DNA of 64,000 nt from Thiodiazotropha sp040506275 (GCA_040506275.1 JBEVXD010000009.1:127887-191886), one strand, 5' to 3'. Counted from the first letter of the stretch, positions 28,587-37,847 are shown. The notes: generated by a model not told the origin, from the letters alone. A program made the numbers and translations.

Positions 28587-29668
28587 CAACGTATCTTCAG
28601 ACTCGCTAATCCGACCAGCACCAGAATGACAGTGATGATCCAGAAACGAACAATGACCCGAGGTTCGGGCCAACCCTTTAATTCAAAATGGTGATGCAAT
28701 GGCGCCATGCGAAAAATTCGTTTGCCGGTTAATCGATAGGAGGCAACCTGCAACACTACTGACACTGTCTCAATAACGAATACACCACCCATGATGAACA
28801 GCACGATCTCTTGCCGCACTGCCACGGCTACCACACCTAATGCCGCCCCTAGCGCCAAGGCACCCACATCACCCATGAATACCTGAGCGGGATAGGTGTT
28901 GAACCAGAGAAAGCCCAAACCAGCACCGACCAGCGCCGCACAAAACACCATCAGTTCACCTACTCCCGGCAGGTGAGGAATCTTCAGGTAGGTGGCAAAA
29001 TCCGCATGGCCTGTGACATAGGCAATCACCCCGAGCGCACCACCAACCATCACTGTTGGAAGAATGGCCAGACCATCAAGTCCATCAGTCAGGTTAACTG
29101 CATTTGATGAACCGACTATGACCAGATAACTGAACAGAATGAAAAACGGTCCCATATCCAGAGAGACATCTTTTAAATAGGGGATCAACAATGCAGTCTC
29201 TGTCGGCGAGGTCGCTGTTGTGAAGAAGACGATTGAAGCCCCAAGACCAGCCACCGACTGCCAGAAATATTTCCACCGCGCAGCCAACCCTTTAGGGTCG
29301 CTTAAAACCAACTTTTTGTAGTCATCCACCAGGCCGATCAGACCAAAAATAAGGGTCACTATCAGCACAATCCAAACATAACGGTTATCCAGATCTGCCC
29401 AAAGCAGCGTTGCAATTGCAATTGCCACAAGGATCAGTGCGCCACCCATTGTCGGCGTACCTGCTTTGGAAAAGTGGGTTTCGGGACCGTCGTTCCGAAC
29501 TGTCTGTCCAATCTGATGAAAGCTCAGTCGCCTTATCATCACCGGCCCCAGAGCCAGGGAGATCAGGAGTGCTGTAAGTACACCGAGAATGGTTCTCAGA
29601 GTGAGATACTGGAACACACGAAAACCGCCATCGAACTGAACCAGCCACTCGGTCAGATATAACAACAC
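28586..29668 (-). CDS. mraY: Phospho-N-acetylmuramoyl-pentapeptide transferase
   Basis: A polytopic enzyme of about 360 residues that links UDP-MurNAc-pentapeptide to undecaprenyl phosphate, making lipid I. Seen are GTPTMGGALIL, VDDYKK, the NAVNLTDGLDGLA active-site motif and the MAPLHHHFELKGW histidine motif. The GTG at 29668 is favoured as start: it lies 8 nt after GGGGAGG and aligns with family N-termini. A TTG at 29674, overlapping the murF stop, is the alternative. Confidence 0.95.
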   Translation of the reverse strand: MLLYLTEWLVQFDGGFRVFQYLTLRTILGVLTALLISLALGPVMIRRLSFHQIGQTVRNDGPETHFSKAGTPTMGGALILVAIAIATLLWADLDNRYVWIVLIVTLIFGLIGLVDDYKKLVLSDPKGLAARWKYFWQSVAGLGASIVFFTTATSPTETALLIPYLKDVSLDMGPFFILFSYLVIVGSSNAVNLTDGLDGLAILPTVMVGGALGVIAYVTGHADFATYLKIPHLPGVGELMVFCAALVGAGLGFLWFNTYPAQVFMGDVGALALGAALGVVAVAVRQEIVLFIMGGVFVIETVSVVLQVASYRLTGKRIFRMAPLHHHFELKGWPEPRVIVRFWIITVILVLVGLASLKIR

Positions 29669-29670
29669 AA

Positions 29671-31038
29671 TCAAGCCCTCCCCACGCGCATTAAACGCTC
29701 TACTACCCGGTCCATACCCGCGCTGCGCGATCCTTTGACCAGCACGGCATCACCACTACGGGTTTCAGCATCCAATGCATCCACTAACTCACCCAATCCG
29801 GAAAAGGCCACACCTCCGGCACCGAACCGCTCTACAGCGTTACGGCTCAACTCACCCAGGGTATAGAGATGTTCCAGGCCAGCCTGTTTTGCCCGGTCAC
29901 CAATCTCCCCATGCAATGCCACGGAATCGGCACCCAGTTCAGCCAGATCACCCAGCACCAGATAGCGCTCACCAGGCGCACTGCGAAGTACCTCAATAGC
30001 TGCATCAACTGAGTCTGGATTGGCGTTGTAACTATCGTCGATAAGACGATAACCAGCCGGACTGACCAACAGACGTAAGCGCCCCTCCACGGCCTGAACA
30101 GATGCCAGTCCCTTCTGGATATCTTCTACGCCACAGCCCATTCCCAATGCCGCAGCAATAGCTGCAAGTGCATTCATCAGATTGTGACGACCGGCAAGTG
30201 AGAGATGCACCTCGAATTGCTGATCCAGATACCGAACCTGCATATGATTCTGGAAGCCTTGATCTGTCCAGCGCATCTCAGCCTGATTCAGGTCGCTCTG
30301 AACATCCGCTTTGGATGAGGTGCCAAAAGAGATAATTCGACGTTCACCAGCATATCCTCGCCACAGTGCAAAAAAATCGTCGTCGGCATTTAACACCGCA
30401 ACCCCTGATGGTTTCAGCCCACTCAGGATTTCACCCTTGGCTTGAGCGACACCTAAGAGATCACCGAATCCCTCCAGGTGTGCTGCCCCCGCGTTATTGA
30501 TTAAAGCAATATCGGGATGGGCAACCTGACTTAGGTAACCGATCTCCCCGGAATGATTGGCACCCATCTCGACAACGGCATACTGTTGATCCTGTAACCG
30601 AAGCAGAGTCAGTGGTAGACCAATGTCATTGTTCAGGTTGCCTTTGGTGGCTAGAACCGTTCCTCTGATCTTTAAAATTGCAGCCAGCAACTCTTTAACT
30701 GTGGTCTTACCATTGCTGCCGGTGATTGCCACTAGAGGTACTTCAAAACGGTCACGCCAGTATCCAGCCAGACGCCCCAGGCCATGACGAGTATCAGACA
30801 CCTGCAGCTGAGCAATTTCAGAGTCCTGTGGACTGGAGACCATTATCGCCACCGCACCTTTCTCAATCGCTTGTTCGACGAAACGGTGACCATCGAAATT
30901 CGGGCCAGTCAGTGCCACAAAGAGATCACCGGGCTGAATGGTGCGGGTATCGGTACTGACCGATTGAAAACTGACATCATCACCCTGATGCACAGCATTC
31001 AGCTCCTCGGCCACTTCAGAGAGATAGAGACTATTCAT
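29671..31038 (-). CDS. murF: UDP-N-acetylmuramoyl-tripeptide-D-alanyl-D-alanine ligase
   Basis: A 455-residue Mur ligase that attaches D-Ala-D-Ala, the product of ddl in this cluster. Motifs are SVSTDTRTIQPGDLFVAL, P-loop GSNGKTTVKELLA, VVEMGANHSGEIGYL and LIDDSYNANPDS. The ATG at 31038 lies inside the last codons of murE (8-nt overlap). The longer upstream extension to 31092 runs back into murE and is rejected. Confidence 0.97.
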   Translation of the reverse strand: MNSLYLSEVAEELNAVHQGDDVSFQSVSTDTRTIQPGDLFVALTGPNFDGHRFVEQAIEKGAVAIMVSSPQDSEIAQLQVSDTRHGLGRLAGYWRDRFEVPLVAITGSNGKTTVKELLAAILKIRGTVLATKGNLNNDIGLPLTLLRLQDQQYAVVEMGANHSGEIGYLSQVAHPDIALINNAGAAHLEGFGDLLGVAQAKGEILSGLKPSGVAVLNADDDFFALWRGYAGERRIISFGTSSKADVQSDLNQAEMRWTDQGFQNHMQVRYLDQQFEVHLSLAGRHNLMNALAAIAAALGMGCGVEDIQKGLASVQAVEGRLRLLVSPAGYRLIDDSYNANPDSVDAAIEVLRSAPGERYLVLGDLAELGADSVALHGEIGDRAKQAGLEHLYTLGELSRNAVERFGAGGVAFSGLGELVDALDAETRSGDAVLVKGSRSAGMDRVVERLMRVGRA

Positions 31039-32575
31039 CGATCCCCCTCGACCAGCTATCGAGGGCAGTAGTAACCACCTCACGATCATCAAAGTGTAAA
31101 ACCTGATCTCCTATGATCTGGTAATCCTCATGACCCTTGCCGGCCACCAGAACCAGATCATCCACACAGGCTGATGAGATTGAGACCTTAATTGCACTTC
31201 CCCGATCAGCTACAACCTGTGCTGAATCAGGCTCACTCATACCAGCGAGAATCTGTTCGATAATCTGAGCGCTTGACTCACTGCGTGGATTGTCATCGGT
31301 CAGATAACAGACATCAGCCAATCGCTCTGCCACCTCACCCATCATTGGCCGCTTACCGTGATCACGGTCACCACCACAGCCGAATACCACAAACAGACGT
31401 CCAGGGCAGTGTAATCTGAGTGCCTGAAGTGCTTTCTCCAACGCATCCGGAGTATGGGCGTAGTCGACCACAACTGAAGGTTTTGTGCCTCCACCGAGCA
31501 GTTCCATTCTGCCCGGCACAGTCGAAAGCTTGGAGAGAACTTCAATCGCCTTGGATAAGGGCCACGCCTTAAGTAGCAGCACACTCAAAACTGCTAACAG
31601 ATTGGCAGCGTTAAAACGCCCCATCAGAGCACTTTGTAGCAACCCCGCGCCTTCTGGTGTCTCAATTGAAATAGATAATCCACGCTGTGAAGGTTTAACC
31701 TGTTTTGCATCAACCCAACCTTGCAAGCCTTCAGGGACTATGGTGTCGGATTCGACAGCATATCCGAACACTGCCATCTTTCCAGATAGGCTTTCAGCCA
31801 ATGCTCTACCAAAGGGATCATCCAGATTGATAACAGCACTGCTCACACCTGCCATTTCGAAAAGGCGACGCTTTGCCAGGCCATAATTTTCGTAACTACC
31901 GTGGTAGTCGAAATGATCTCGACTTAGGTTTGTAAAAATAGCGCATTCGAAAGTCAGCGCCTCTACCCGGTACTGATCCAGGGCGTGGGATGAGACCTCC
32001 ATGGCGACTGACCTGGCACCCTGCTCAAGCAAGTCGGCCATCAATTTCTGAACGGTTATCGCATCCGGTGTTGTCATCCCGGTGGTGATTAATTGACCAG
32101 GTAGACCAGCGCCAAGAGTTCCCACCATGCCGCAGGGTTGATCAGTCCCCAACGCTTGTGCCAATAGCTGACAGATACTGGTTTTGCCATTGGTTCCGGT
32201 AATCCCGTATAGGGTCATTTCCCGGCCGGGAGAACCATACAGCCGCCCTGCAATCTGACTCAGGGATCTGGATAACTCAGGTACAGCAATCATCGGCACT
32301 GATGCTTCAGCCAATTCAGTGGCCAGCTGTTGACCATCGACACTGCCTGACTCCCAAGCAATAGCGACTGCACCACTTGCAATTGCCTGTTGTGCGAAAA
32401 CCAGACCATGCTGTTTAGAACCTGAACAGGCTAAAAACAGATCACCAGCAACCAACTTACGGCTATCCAGGCAGAGTCCGCTGATCTCCCTATCCTGATC
32501 AGGCGCAACATCAACCAAACCTGACAACAGTGTCGATAAACGGTGTGTCTCAGGAATCTCTGCGGCCGCCATCAT
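31031..32575 (-). CDS. murE: UDP-MurNAc-L-Ala-D-Glu:meso-diaminopimelate ligase
   Basis: A 514-residue Mur ligase. P-loop GTNGKTSICQLLAQ, NLSRDHFDYHGSYENY and VDYAHTPDALEKAL are present. The amino-acid selectivity motif is DDNPRSE, which in known MurE enzymes reads out meso-diaminopimelate, so a DAP-type cell wall is expected. The start overlaps the ftsI stop (ATGA) with an AAGGA site upstream. Confidence 0.97.
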   Translation of the reverse strand: MMAAAEIPETHRLSTLLSGLVDVAPDQDREISGLCLDSRKLVAGDLFLACSGSKQHGLVFAQQAIASGAVAIAWESGSVDGQQLATELAEASVPMIAVPELSRSLSQIAGRLYGSPGREMTLYGITGTNGKTSICQLLAQALGTDQPCGMVGTLGAGLPGQLITTGMTTPDAITVQKLMADLLEQGARSVAMEVSSHALDQYRVEALTFECAIFTNLSRDHFDYHGSYENYGLAKRRLFEMAGVSSAVINLDDPFGRALAESLSGKMAVFGYAVESDTIVPEGLQGWVDAKQVKPSQRGLSISIETPEGAGLLQSALMGRFNAANLLAVLSVLLLKAWPLSKAIEVLSKLSTVPGRMELLGGGTKPSVVVDYAHTPDALEKALQALRLHCPGRLFVVFGCGGDRDHGKRPMMGEVAERLADVCYLTDDNPRSESSAQIIEQILAGMSEPDSAQVVADRGSAIKVSISSACVDDLVLVAGKGHEDYQIIGDQVLHFDDREVVTTALDSWSRGIDE

Positions 32576-34308
32576 TCCTTCTCTCCAAGACGGGCCATCA
32601 ATTTGTCTTCATGCCAAGACTTGTCAGGTGCAATATTCAGCAATCGCAAAGCACCGCTCATCACTTTTGAGAATACAGGTCCTGCGACCTGTCCACCGTA
32701 GTACTCTTCGCCTTTAGGTTCATCAACAAAAACAGCCATCACCAGACGAGGGTGACTGGCAGGCGCCATGCCGACAAACAGGGATAGATATTTATCCTCT
32801 GAATAACCACCGGCGACCGATTTCTTAGCTGTACCTGTTTTACCGGCAACCCGATATCCTGGAACCGCTGCCATGGGAGCAGAGCCCTCACGACTCACCA
32901 CGGACTCCAACATAGCCACAACATTTCTTGCTGTACTCTGACGCAAAATCCGTTCACCAGGAGGTGACGTTTCCAACTTCAACAGGGAGACCGGTAAGCG
33001 CTTTCCATCATTCGCCAATACCGCATAGGCCTGAGCCAGCTGCAAAGGGGTAACCGACAGCCCATACCCAAATGAGAGCGTTGCTTGCTCAAATGAGGAC
33101 CAATCAGAAAAATGGGGTAGTCGCCCACTGGACTCTCCCGGAAACAGACTCTCAGTACTGGCACCAAATCCCAACTTGGAATAGGCCTGCCACAAGTTCT
33201 CAGCTGACATTGAAAGAGCAATTTTACTGGCGCCGACATTGCTCGATTTCCGTAGCACCGTAGCCACGTCGATCATGCCGTAGTTGCGATGGTCTCGCAC
33301 CAGGTAGCGTCCAACCTTCATATATCCCGGAGTGACATCAATCGGTGTGGTCGGACTGAACCCGCCCAGTTCCATAGCCGCGGCTACAGCAAAAGGCTTA
33401 ATCGTCGAACCGGGCTCGAAGACATCGGTCACTGAACGATTGCGCAACCTGCTAGAGCGGCGATCCTGCAAGTCATTCGGATTGTAGGAGGGGCTATTCA
33501 CCATCGCCAGGATTTCACCATTACGGGCATCCAGTATTACAACTGAGCCGGAACGGGCACGATGTTTGGCTACTGCAGCTTTAAGTTCACGATAAGCCAG
33601 AAACTGCAGTCTACGATCGATGCTCAAAACCAGATCCTGCCCTGGGGCTGGACTTTGGATATTTTCGACCTGGTTGACCACACGGCCACTGCCATCCTTG
33701 ATAACCCGTTTTGCCCCGGGTGTGCCACTGAGCCACTGGTCAAAGGCCAGCTCCATCCCCTCTTGCCCCTGATCGTCGATGTTTGTAAAACCGACAATCT
33801 GCGACATCACTTCACTGCTGGGGTAGAAACGACGGTACTCGGAGAGTAGATCTATACCCTTCATCTCCAGCGCGTTGACCCGCTCAGCCTGGTCGGGATT
33901 AATCCGACGTTTCAAATAGACAAAGCTCCGATCACTGGAAAGCTGACGTCGTAGACGATCGGGATCCAATTCAAGAATGGATGCCAATGCACCAATGGTC
34001 TGGTTGTCACTCTTTAACACCCGCGGATTTGCCACCACAGTTTTAACCGGTGTACTGATCGCGAGGGGCTCTCCATTACGGTCGGTAATCATGCCTCGGC
34101 TGGCACTGACTTTCATGGTACGCAGATAACGGCGCTCACCCTGCTCCTGAAGAAAAGCAGTTTCAAACACCTGCCTATCCACTGACTGCCAGATCAGTGT
34201 GGCATAGGCAAGTGCCAACATAGCAAGCACAAAATAGCGCCGCGCGCGATAGCTCGGTTGCCGGATAACCTCCGCTTGCTGTGCTTTTCTCTTTTTCCTG
34301 ACAGCCAT
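32572..34308 (-). CDS. ftsI: Septal transpeptidase FtsI (PBP3)
   Basis: A 578-residue class B penicillin-binding protein. A basic N-terminus and one transmembrane segment (about 24-44) lead to the pedestal domain, then the transpeptidase with SxxK (STIKPF), SxN (SSNVGASKIA) and KTGTAKKS. It cross-links septal peptidoglycan with FtsW. Two bases separate it from ftsL. Confidence 0.97.
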   Translation of the reverse strand: MAVRKKRKAQQAEVIRQPSYRARRYFVLAMLALAYATLIWQSVDRQVFETAFLQEQGERRYLRTMKVSASRGMITDRNGEPLAISTPVKTVVANPRVLKSDNQTIGALASILELDPDRLRRQLSSDRSFVYLKRRINPDQAERVNALEMKGIDLLSEYRRFYPSSEVMSQIVGFTNIDDQGQEGMELAFDQWLSGTPGAKRVIKDGSGRVVNQVENIQSPAPGQDLVLSIDRRLQFLAYRELKAAVAKHRARSGSVVILDARNGEILAMVNSPSYNPNDLQDRRSSRLRNRSVTDVFEPGSTIKPFAVAAAMELGGFSPTTPIDVTPGYMKVGRYLVRDHRNYGMIDVATVLRKSSNVGASKIALSMSAENLWQAYSKLGFGASTESLFPGESSGRLPHFSDWSSFEQATLSFGYGLSVTPLQLAQAYAVLANDGKRLPVSLLKLETSPPGERILRQSTARNVVAMLESVVSREGSAPMAAVPGYRVAGKTGTAKKSVAGGYSEDKYLSLFVGMAPASHPRLVMAVFVDEPKGEEYYGGQVAGPVFSKVMSGALRLLNIAPDKSWHEDKLMARLGEKE

Positions 34309-34310
34309 GA

Positions 34311-34583
34311 TCAGTGTTTAATGACTACGATTTCGGTAAAATCGGGTAGATGCATCTTCAATCTATCCCGCGCTTCTTGCTCAACCACTGAGTAGGTAGC
34401 CAGGGTGCTCTCTTCCAATTGCAACCTGCCCCACTCAACACCAATGCGTTCCTGCTCCGCCTGTAGCTCCTGTAACTCGACAAAATATCTGCGACTTAAA
34501 TATTTGCTGTAGACAACTGCTACCGCAGAGGTGACAACCGCCAGTATCAACATTGCAAACATGACCTTTCCCGTGCGGCTCAT
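34311..34583 (-). CDS. ftsL: Cell division protein FtsL
   Basis: A 90-residue bitopic protein with an N-terminal transmembrane helix (about 8-27) and a periplasmic coiled coil (LQELQAEQERIGVEWGRLQ), then the conserved ARDRLKMHLPD region. It bridges FtsQB to FtsWI. The ATG at 34583 overlaps the rsmH stop and has GGAGAG 6 nt upstream; an ATG two codons earlier is the alternative. Identification relies partly on position, since FtsL sequences diverge quickly. Confidence 0.92.
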   Translation of the reverse strand: MSRTGKVMFAMLILAVVTSAVAVVYSKYLSRRYFVELQELQAEQERIGVEWGRLQLEESTLATYSVVEQEARDRLKMHLPDFTEIVVIKH

Positions 34584-35509
34584 GAGCATCTCTCCGCAAC
34601 GCGTAAAACTGCACTTCGAGCCCTTGGGTTAGCGTCGGTCTCAGTCTCATCGGGGGTTATTGCCTTGCCTACCAAGCGCAACCTGGGTTGCAGCTGGTCT
34701 TCAGTTACAGGCAATCCAGGAGGAAAGTTGTCACCCTTCGCCTGATCACGCATAAAGCGCTTCACAATGCGATCTTCCAATGAGTGAAAACTGATGACTG
34801 CCAACCTACCCCCCAGGACCAGAACATCTACCACCCCTTCCAGCGTCTCTTTCAACGCATCCAACTCGCCATTTACAAATATGCGAATCGCTTGAAAGCT
34901 CCTGGTCGCTGGATGCTTACCTTTCTCCCATGACGGATTTGCGCGACTCACCAATTCCGCCAGCTGCCCAGTGGTGTCGATACGCTGTTCAGCCCGTGCT
35001 TCAACAATTGCCCGTGCAATTCGTTTTGCATGCCGCTCTTCACCATAGGTTTTCAACACCTGGGCAATCTCTCTGACTTCAGCCTGAGCCAACCACTCCG
35101 CCGCGGAAATCCCATGGGTTGGATCCATACGCATATCCAGGGGACCGTCCTGATTAAAACTGAATCCCCGCTGCGCCTGATCCAACTGAGGCGAGGAGAC
35201 ACCGAGATCCAACAAGATCCCATTCACCCGTCCCATTACACCCTGTTGTTCAGCGACCTGCGCAAGCATGGCAAAGTTCTCCTGTACCATTCGAAAGCGG
35301 TCATCTTCTCCAAATAGCTGTTCGCCGTGAGCTACAGCCTGAGGATCCCTGTCGATAGCAATCAGCCGCCCTGCTCCACTCAACCTTTCAAGGATCATGC
35401 GACTATGCCCACCCCGACCGAATGTGGCATCTATATATATCCCCATCGGATCAACCTTCAGCGCCTCAACAGAGGGCTGCAACAGCACTGAAAGATGTTT
35501 CTGCTCCAT
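34580..35509 (-). CDS. rsmH: 16S rRNA m4C1402 methyltransferase RsmH
   Basis: A 309-residue SAM-dependent enzyme (formerly MraW). The SAM-binding DATFGRGGHSRMILERL, GILLDLGVSSPQLDQA, RGFSFNQDGPLDMRMD and VISFHSLEDRIVKRFMR blocks are all present. The start overlaps the mraZ stop (TGATG). Confidence 0.97.
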   Translation of the reverse strand: MEQKHLSVLLQPSVEALKVDPMGIYIDATFGRGGHSRMILERLSGAGRLIAIDRDPQAVAHGEQLFGEDDRFRMVQENFAMLAQVAEQQGVMGRVNGILLDLGVSSPQLDQAQRGFSFNQDGPLDMRMDPTHGISAAEWLAQAEVREIAQVLKTYGEERHAKRIARAIVEARAEQRIDTTGQLAELVSRANPSWEKGKHPATRSFQAIRIFVNGELDALKETLEGVVDVLVLGGRLAVISFHSLEDRIVKRFMRDQAKGDNFPPGLPVTEDQLQPRLRLVGKAITPDETETDANPRARSAVLRVAERCS

Positions 35510-35964
35510 CAGATCGAAAGGGATTTAAACTCTGATGGTAAATCGAGATCTGTTAGATCCACCTTTTGCAGCCAGGTCTCCTGCTTAGACTTGTATGTCT
35601 CTTCATCCCACAGCTCGAACTTATTAATCTGACCAACCAGGGCGACCTTTTTGTCGAGACCTGCAAACCCACGCAACTCCTGGGGCAGCAAAATTCGACC
35701 CTGACCATCCATATCTATTTCAGTAGCACTACCTATATAGAGACGCTGTAGATTCCGCGCAGCATCATCGAATGTCGGCATGGTCATGAGCTTCTTTTCA
35801 ATCTCCAGCCAAGTGGGCTTGGGATAGATCAGCAGGCAGTGATCCTTATCCGCGGTAATCACTAATTCGGAAGCGCAGACATCCACGAGCTGCTCGCGAT
35901 ACCGTGTCGGTATGGCAAGACGCCCTTTCGCATCCAAATTCAGTGATGAAATCCCTCGAAACAA
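35509..35964 (-). CDS. mraZ: Transcriptional regulator MraZ
   Basis: A 151-residue protein with two AbrB-like SpoVT/MraZ domains (LDAKGRLAIPTRYRE near the N-terminus, MDGQGRILLPQELR near residues 84-97). In E. coli it represses its own operon by binding TGGGN repeats. The start is a TTG: the family N-terminus FRGISSLNLDAKGR begins exactly there, no ATG fits, and AGAGGGG lies 7 nt upstream. First gene of the dcw cluster. Confidence 0.95.
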   Translation of the reverse strand: MFRGISSLNLDAKGRLAIPTRYREQLVDVCASELVITADKDHCLLIYPKPTWLEIEKKLMTMPTFDDAARNLQRLYIGSATEIDMDGQGRILLPQELRGFAGLDKKVALVGQINKFELWDEETYKSKQETWLQKVDLTDLDLPSEFKSLSI

Positions 35965-35991
35965 ATCAGTGCCCCTCTTTCGGCGATATTT

Positions 35992-36054
35992 TCCCTATTT
36001 CCCCACTTTATTCCACCTCTCCCCATATTAGGACCCACCCCAGCCTTCTGTCAA
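35992..36054 (-). promoter_or_regulatory. mraZ promoter with MraZ-box array
   Basis: On the minus strand, TTGACA (36049-36054) is followed after 18 nt by TAATAT (36025-36030). Directly downstream is an array with 10-nt spacing: TGGGG (36021-36025), TGGAA (36011-36015), TGGGG (36001-36005) and AGGGA (35992-35996). The 10-nt period of TGGGN elements is the known MraZ operator pattern. Location at the transcription start suggests autorepression of the dcw cluster. Confidence 0.85.
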
Positions 36055-36217
36055 GGTTGATAATGTAAAAACTCGTTTCTGCTCAGTGGCTTACACACAC
36101 CAAGCAAAGCAGTTTGAAAGGCAAAGATATCCACTGGAAATACAAAAGCATGACCAGCAAACCTAAAGTAGATTATGAAGATTAAAGGGGCCCAGAAAGG
36201 GCATTGTGGGGCAAAGT

Positions 36218-36590
36218 GGAGGGAGTCGGCCTGTAAGCCGGGTTCTGTCAAGGACAGTCATTCATCTGGGATGTGCGTCGCCGCACACCTCAAGCAACCT
36301 ACCCAGGAACTGTGGGGGCACACATGGCGCAGTCAAAAACTGGCCTGTTCCTCTATTTGGTCTTGCTCCGGGTGGGGTTTACCCTGCCATCCCCGTTGCC
36401 AGAGATGCGGTGCGCTCTTACCGCACCATTTCACCCTTACCACTGACAAAGTCACTGGCGGTATATTTTCTGTGGCACTTTCCGTAGGCTTTCGCCTCCC
36501 AGGCGTTACCTGGCACCCTGCCCGCCGGAGCCCGGACTTTCCTCTGCATCCTGAATAATCAAGCAGCAGCGACTGTCTGGCCAACTCCCA
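36218..36590 (-). ncRNA. rnpB: RNase P RNA
   Basis: Catalytic RNA that trims tRNA 5' leaders. On the minus strand the 5' helix GGGAGTTGGCCAGACAGTCGC-type start (about 36589 downward) pairs with GGCCGACTCCC near 36221-36231. The universal core GAGGAAAGTCCGGGCTCC is at 36528-36545, AGGGTGAAATGGTGCGG lies near 36416-36432, and the 3' P4 strand AGAACCCGGCTTACAG follows. Typical type A bacterial form of about 370 nt. The 5' and 3' ends are inferred from pairing, to within a few bases. Confidence 0.95.
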
Positions 36591-36596
36591 GAGCTA

Positions 36597-36625
36597 ACTT
36601 TAAAAGGTTATCTGCAATGTGACAA
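36597..36625 (-). promoter_or_regulatory. Likely rnpB promoter
   Basis: Minus-strand TTGTCA (36620-36625), 17-nt spacer, then TAAAGT (36597-36602), ending about 7 nt before the inferred RNase P RNA start. A reasonable sigma-70 match. The rest of the 36591-36908 gap shows no gene. Confidence 0.5.
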
Positions 36626-36908
36626 GCCCCACACAAAGAACTTTAGCCTATAGTCAAAACCGATTCGTCCACTCACACAATTGATTTTTTTCAATGCGGA
36701 GCATTAATTTATTCTATAAATTGCCGATTCAATGGGTAAGGCTATTCGTTATCACCAACCTGATAATGAATCCCAGACTCCTACGGACGGCATGATCAGA
36801 GTTATAGATACAAGGAATATTATAGAGTTGAATCTACCCTAGACTTTCACAGGGTTCTGGCACATAGAAGTACCGGTATACCAATAGCAGTAATTAAGAG
36901 GTAACACC

Positions 36909-37007
36909 ATGAAGGCGCCAATTCGCGATTTCCTTTCCATCGATACACTGATTCTCGCCCTTGCAGGCATTTGGATGGTTTCTGTCCTGATTAATCTGGT
37001 CGCCTGA
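36909..37007 (+). CDS. 32-residue single-pass membrane miniprotein
   Basis: A small ORF with an AGAGG ribosome site about 7 nt before its ATG. The product starts MKAPIRDFLSID and continues with a hydrophobic stretch (about residues 13-31: TLILALAGIWMVSVLINLV), ending VA. It would be a single transmembrane helix with a short charged cytoplasmic head, typical of bacterial membrane microproteins. Function unknown. Not part of a larger ORF and not overlapped by another gene. Confidence 0.5.
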   Translation: MKAPIRDFLSIDTLILALAGIWMVSVLINLVA

Positions 37008-37301
37008 GCATAATCAGTTGTCGAGTTTCCTATCAGACCTGCAAGCAGCGTCTGGTATGCAATGAATATTAATTAAAGGCACCCAAGAGCAGGGATGCAG
37101 CGGATCACACTCCGCCTCACGAATCCGATAGAAGAAAGTATCAGCTTCGTAAAGAGTGGATCTAAGCATAGTCTGAAGTGGCACCCTGCATCTTTATTTG
37201 CCCCACCATTCTGTTTCGCCAGTCATAACTCTGACGTGACCAGCAAATACTTCCAATCGTTTTATTAACCTGAATCGGTGGGTTGCTGGTGCTTTTCGAT
37301 A

Positions 37302-37610
37302 TCACCCTGCCTGATCCGAGCCAGGGTGAATGGCACTGAGCAAGGCATCAGCAATTTCATTGGTCAGATCCTGATCCTGGATCACACGTACCAATGTCAC
37401 ACCACCAATCAATATTGCAATATCGACCCAGGCTTCACTCGATTTCTTGTACTCATCTTTAGCGGATAGGCCTGAAGCAAAAGCCTCCTTCACTTTGAGC
37501 AACCCCTGCTGATATACCTCGCGAGTCGATTCATCTGCACGAGCGACTTCAGGTGTAAGGCTTTGTAATGCACAGCTATTTCCAAGTTCATCACAGCGCT
37601 TATCACCAAG
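37302..37610 (-). pseudogene. C-terminal remnant of a TetR-family regulator
   Basis: Reading open on the minus strand from an in-frame TAA (37611-37613) to a TGA gives about 102 residues without any start codon in the first part. The sequence (CDELGNSCALQSLTPEVA, later ILIGGVTLVRVIQDQDL and EIADALLSAI) looks like the ligand-binding domain end of TetR/AcrR regulators. The N-terminal helix-turn-helix is missing. A small inverted-repeat element (37658-37746) lies just beyond the break. An internal ATG/TTG could give a short protein but without DNA binding. Confidence 0.65.
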
Positions 37611-37657
37611 TTAGAATTGTGCATGACAGTACGGCATACCCCGGGGAATTCTACTAT

Positions 37658-37746
37658 TAACCCGGCACCTTAATAGGTAGATTCAGGGCGACAAGAAGGC
37701 CCTAACAGTTTGAGTGTAAAAAGAGAGGCCGAAGCGTGCCGGGTTA
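37658..37746. repeat. Miniature element with terminal inverted repeats
   Basis: An 89-bp element bounded by an 11-bp perfect inverted repeat (TAACCCGGCAC at 37658-37668, GTGCCGGGTTA at 37736-37746). The interior contains GGGCGACAAGAAGGCCC (37686-37702), which recurs with the right terminus at 51553-51602. The left end recurs at 11270-11284. The structure fits a non-autonomous MITE-like or a folded extragenic repeat. No transposase with matching ends is seen. Confidence 0.7.
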
Positions 37747-37847
37747 TTGAAAAGTTCTTTATTGTCTTGCTGGGCTATAGTAGAGGACAGGTCGCCAGTA
37801 TCTTGGATCTAACCTACAACCAGGGTGTTAAAGATAAGGAGAAATAG

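Noticed and set aside
36855..36885. Sigma-54 promoter (TGGCAC) before the 32-residue ORF
   Set aside because: The -24-like TGGCAC is present but no GC of a -12 element lies at the required distance.
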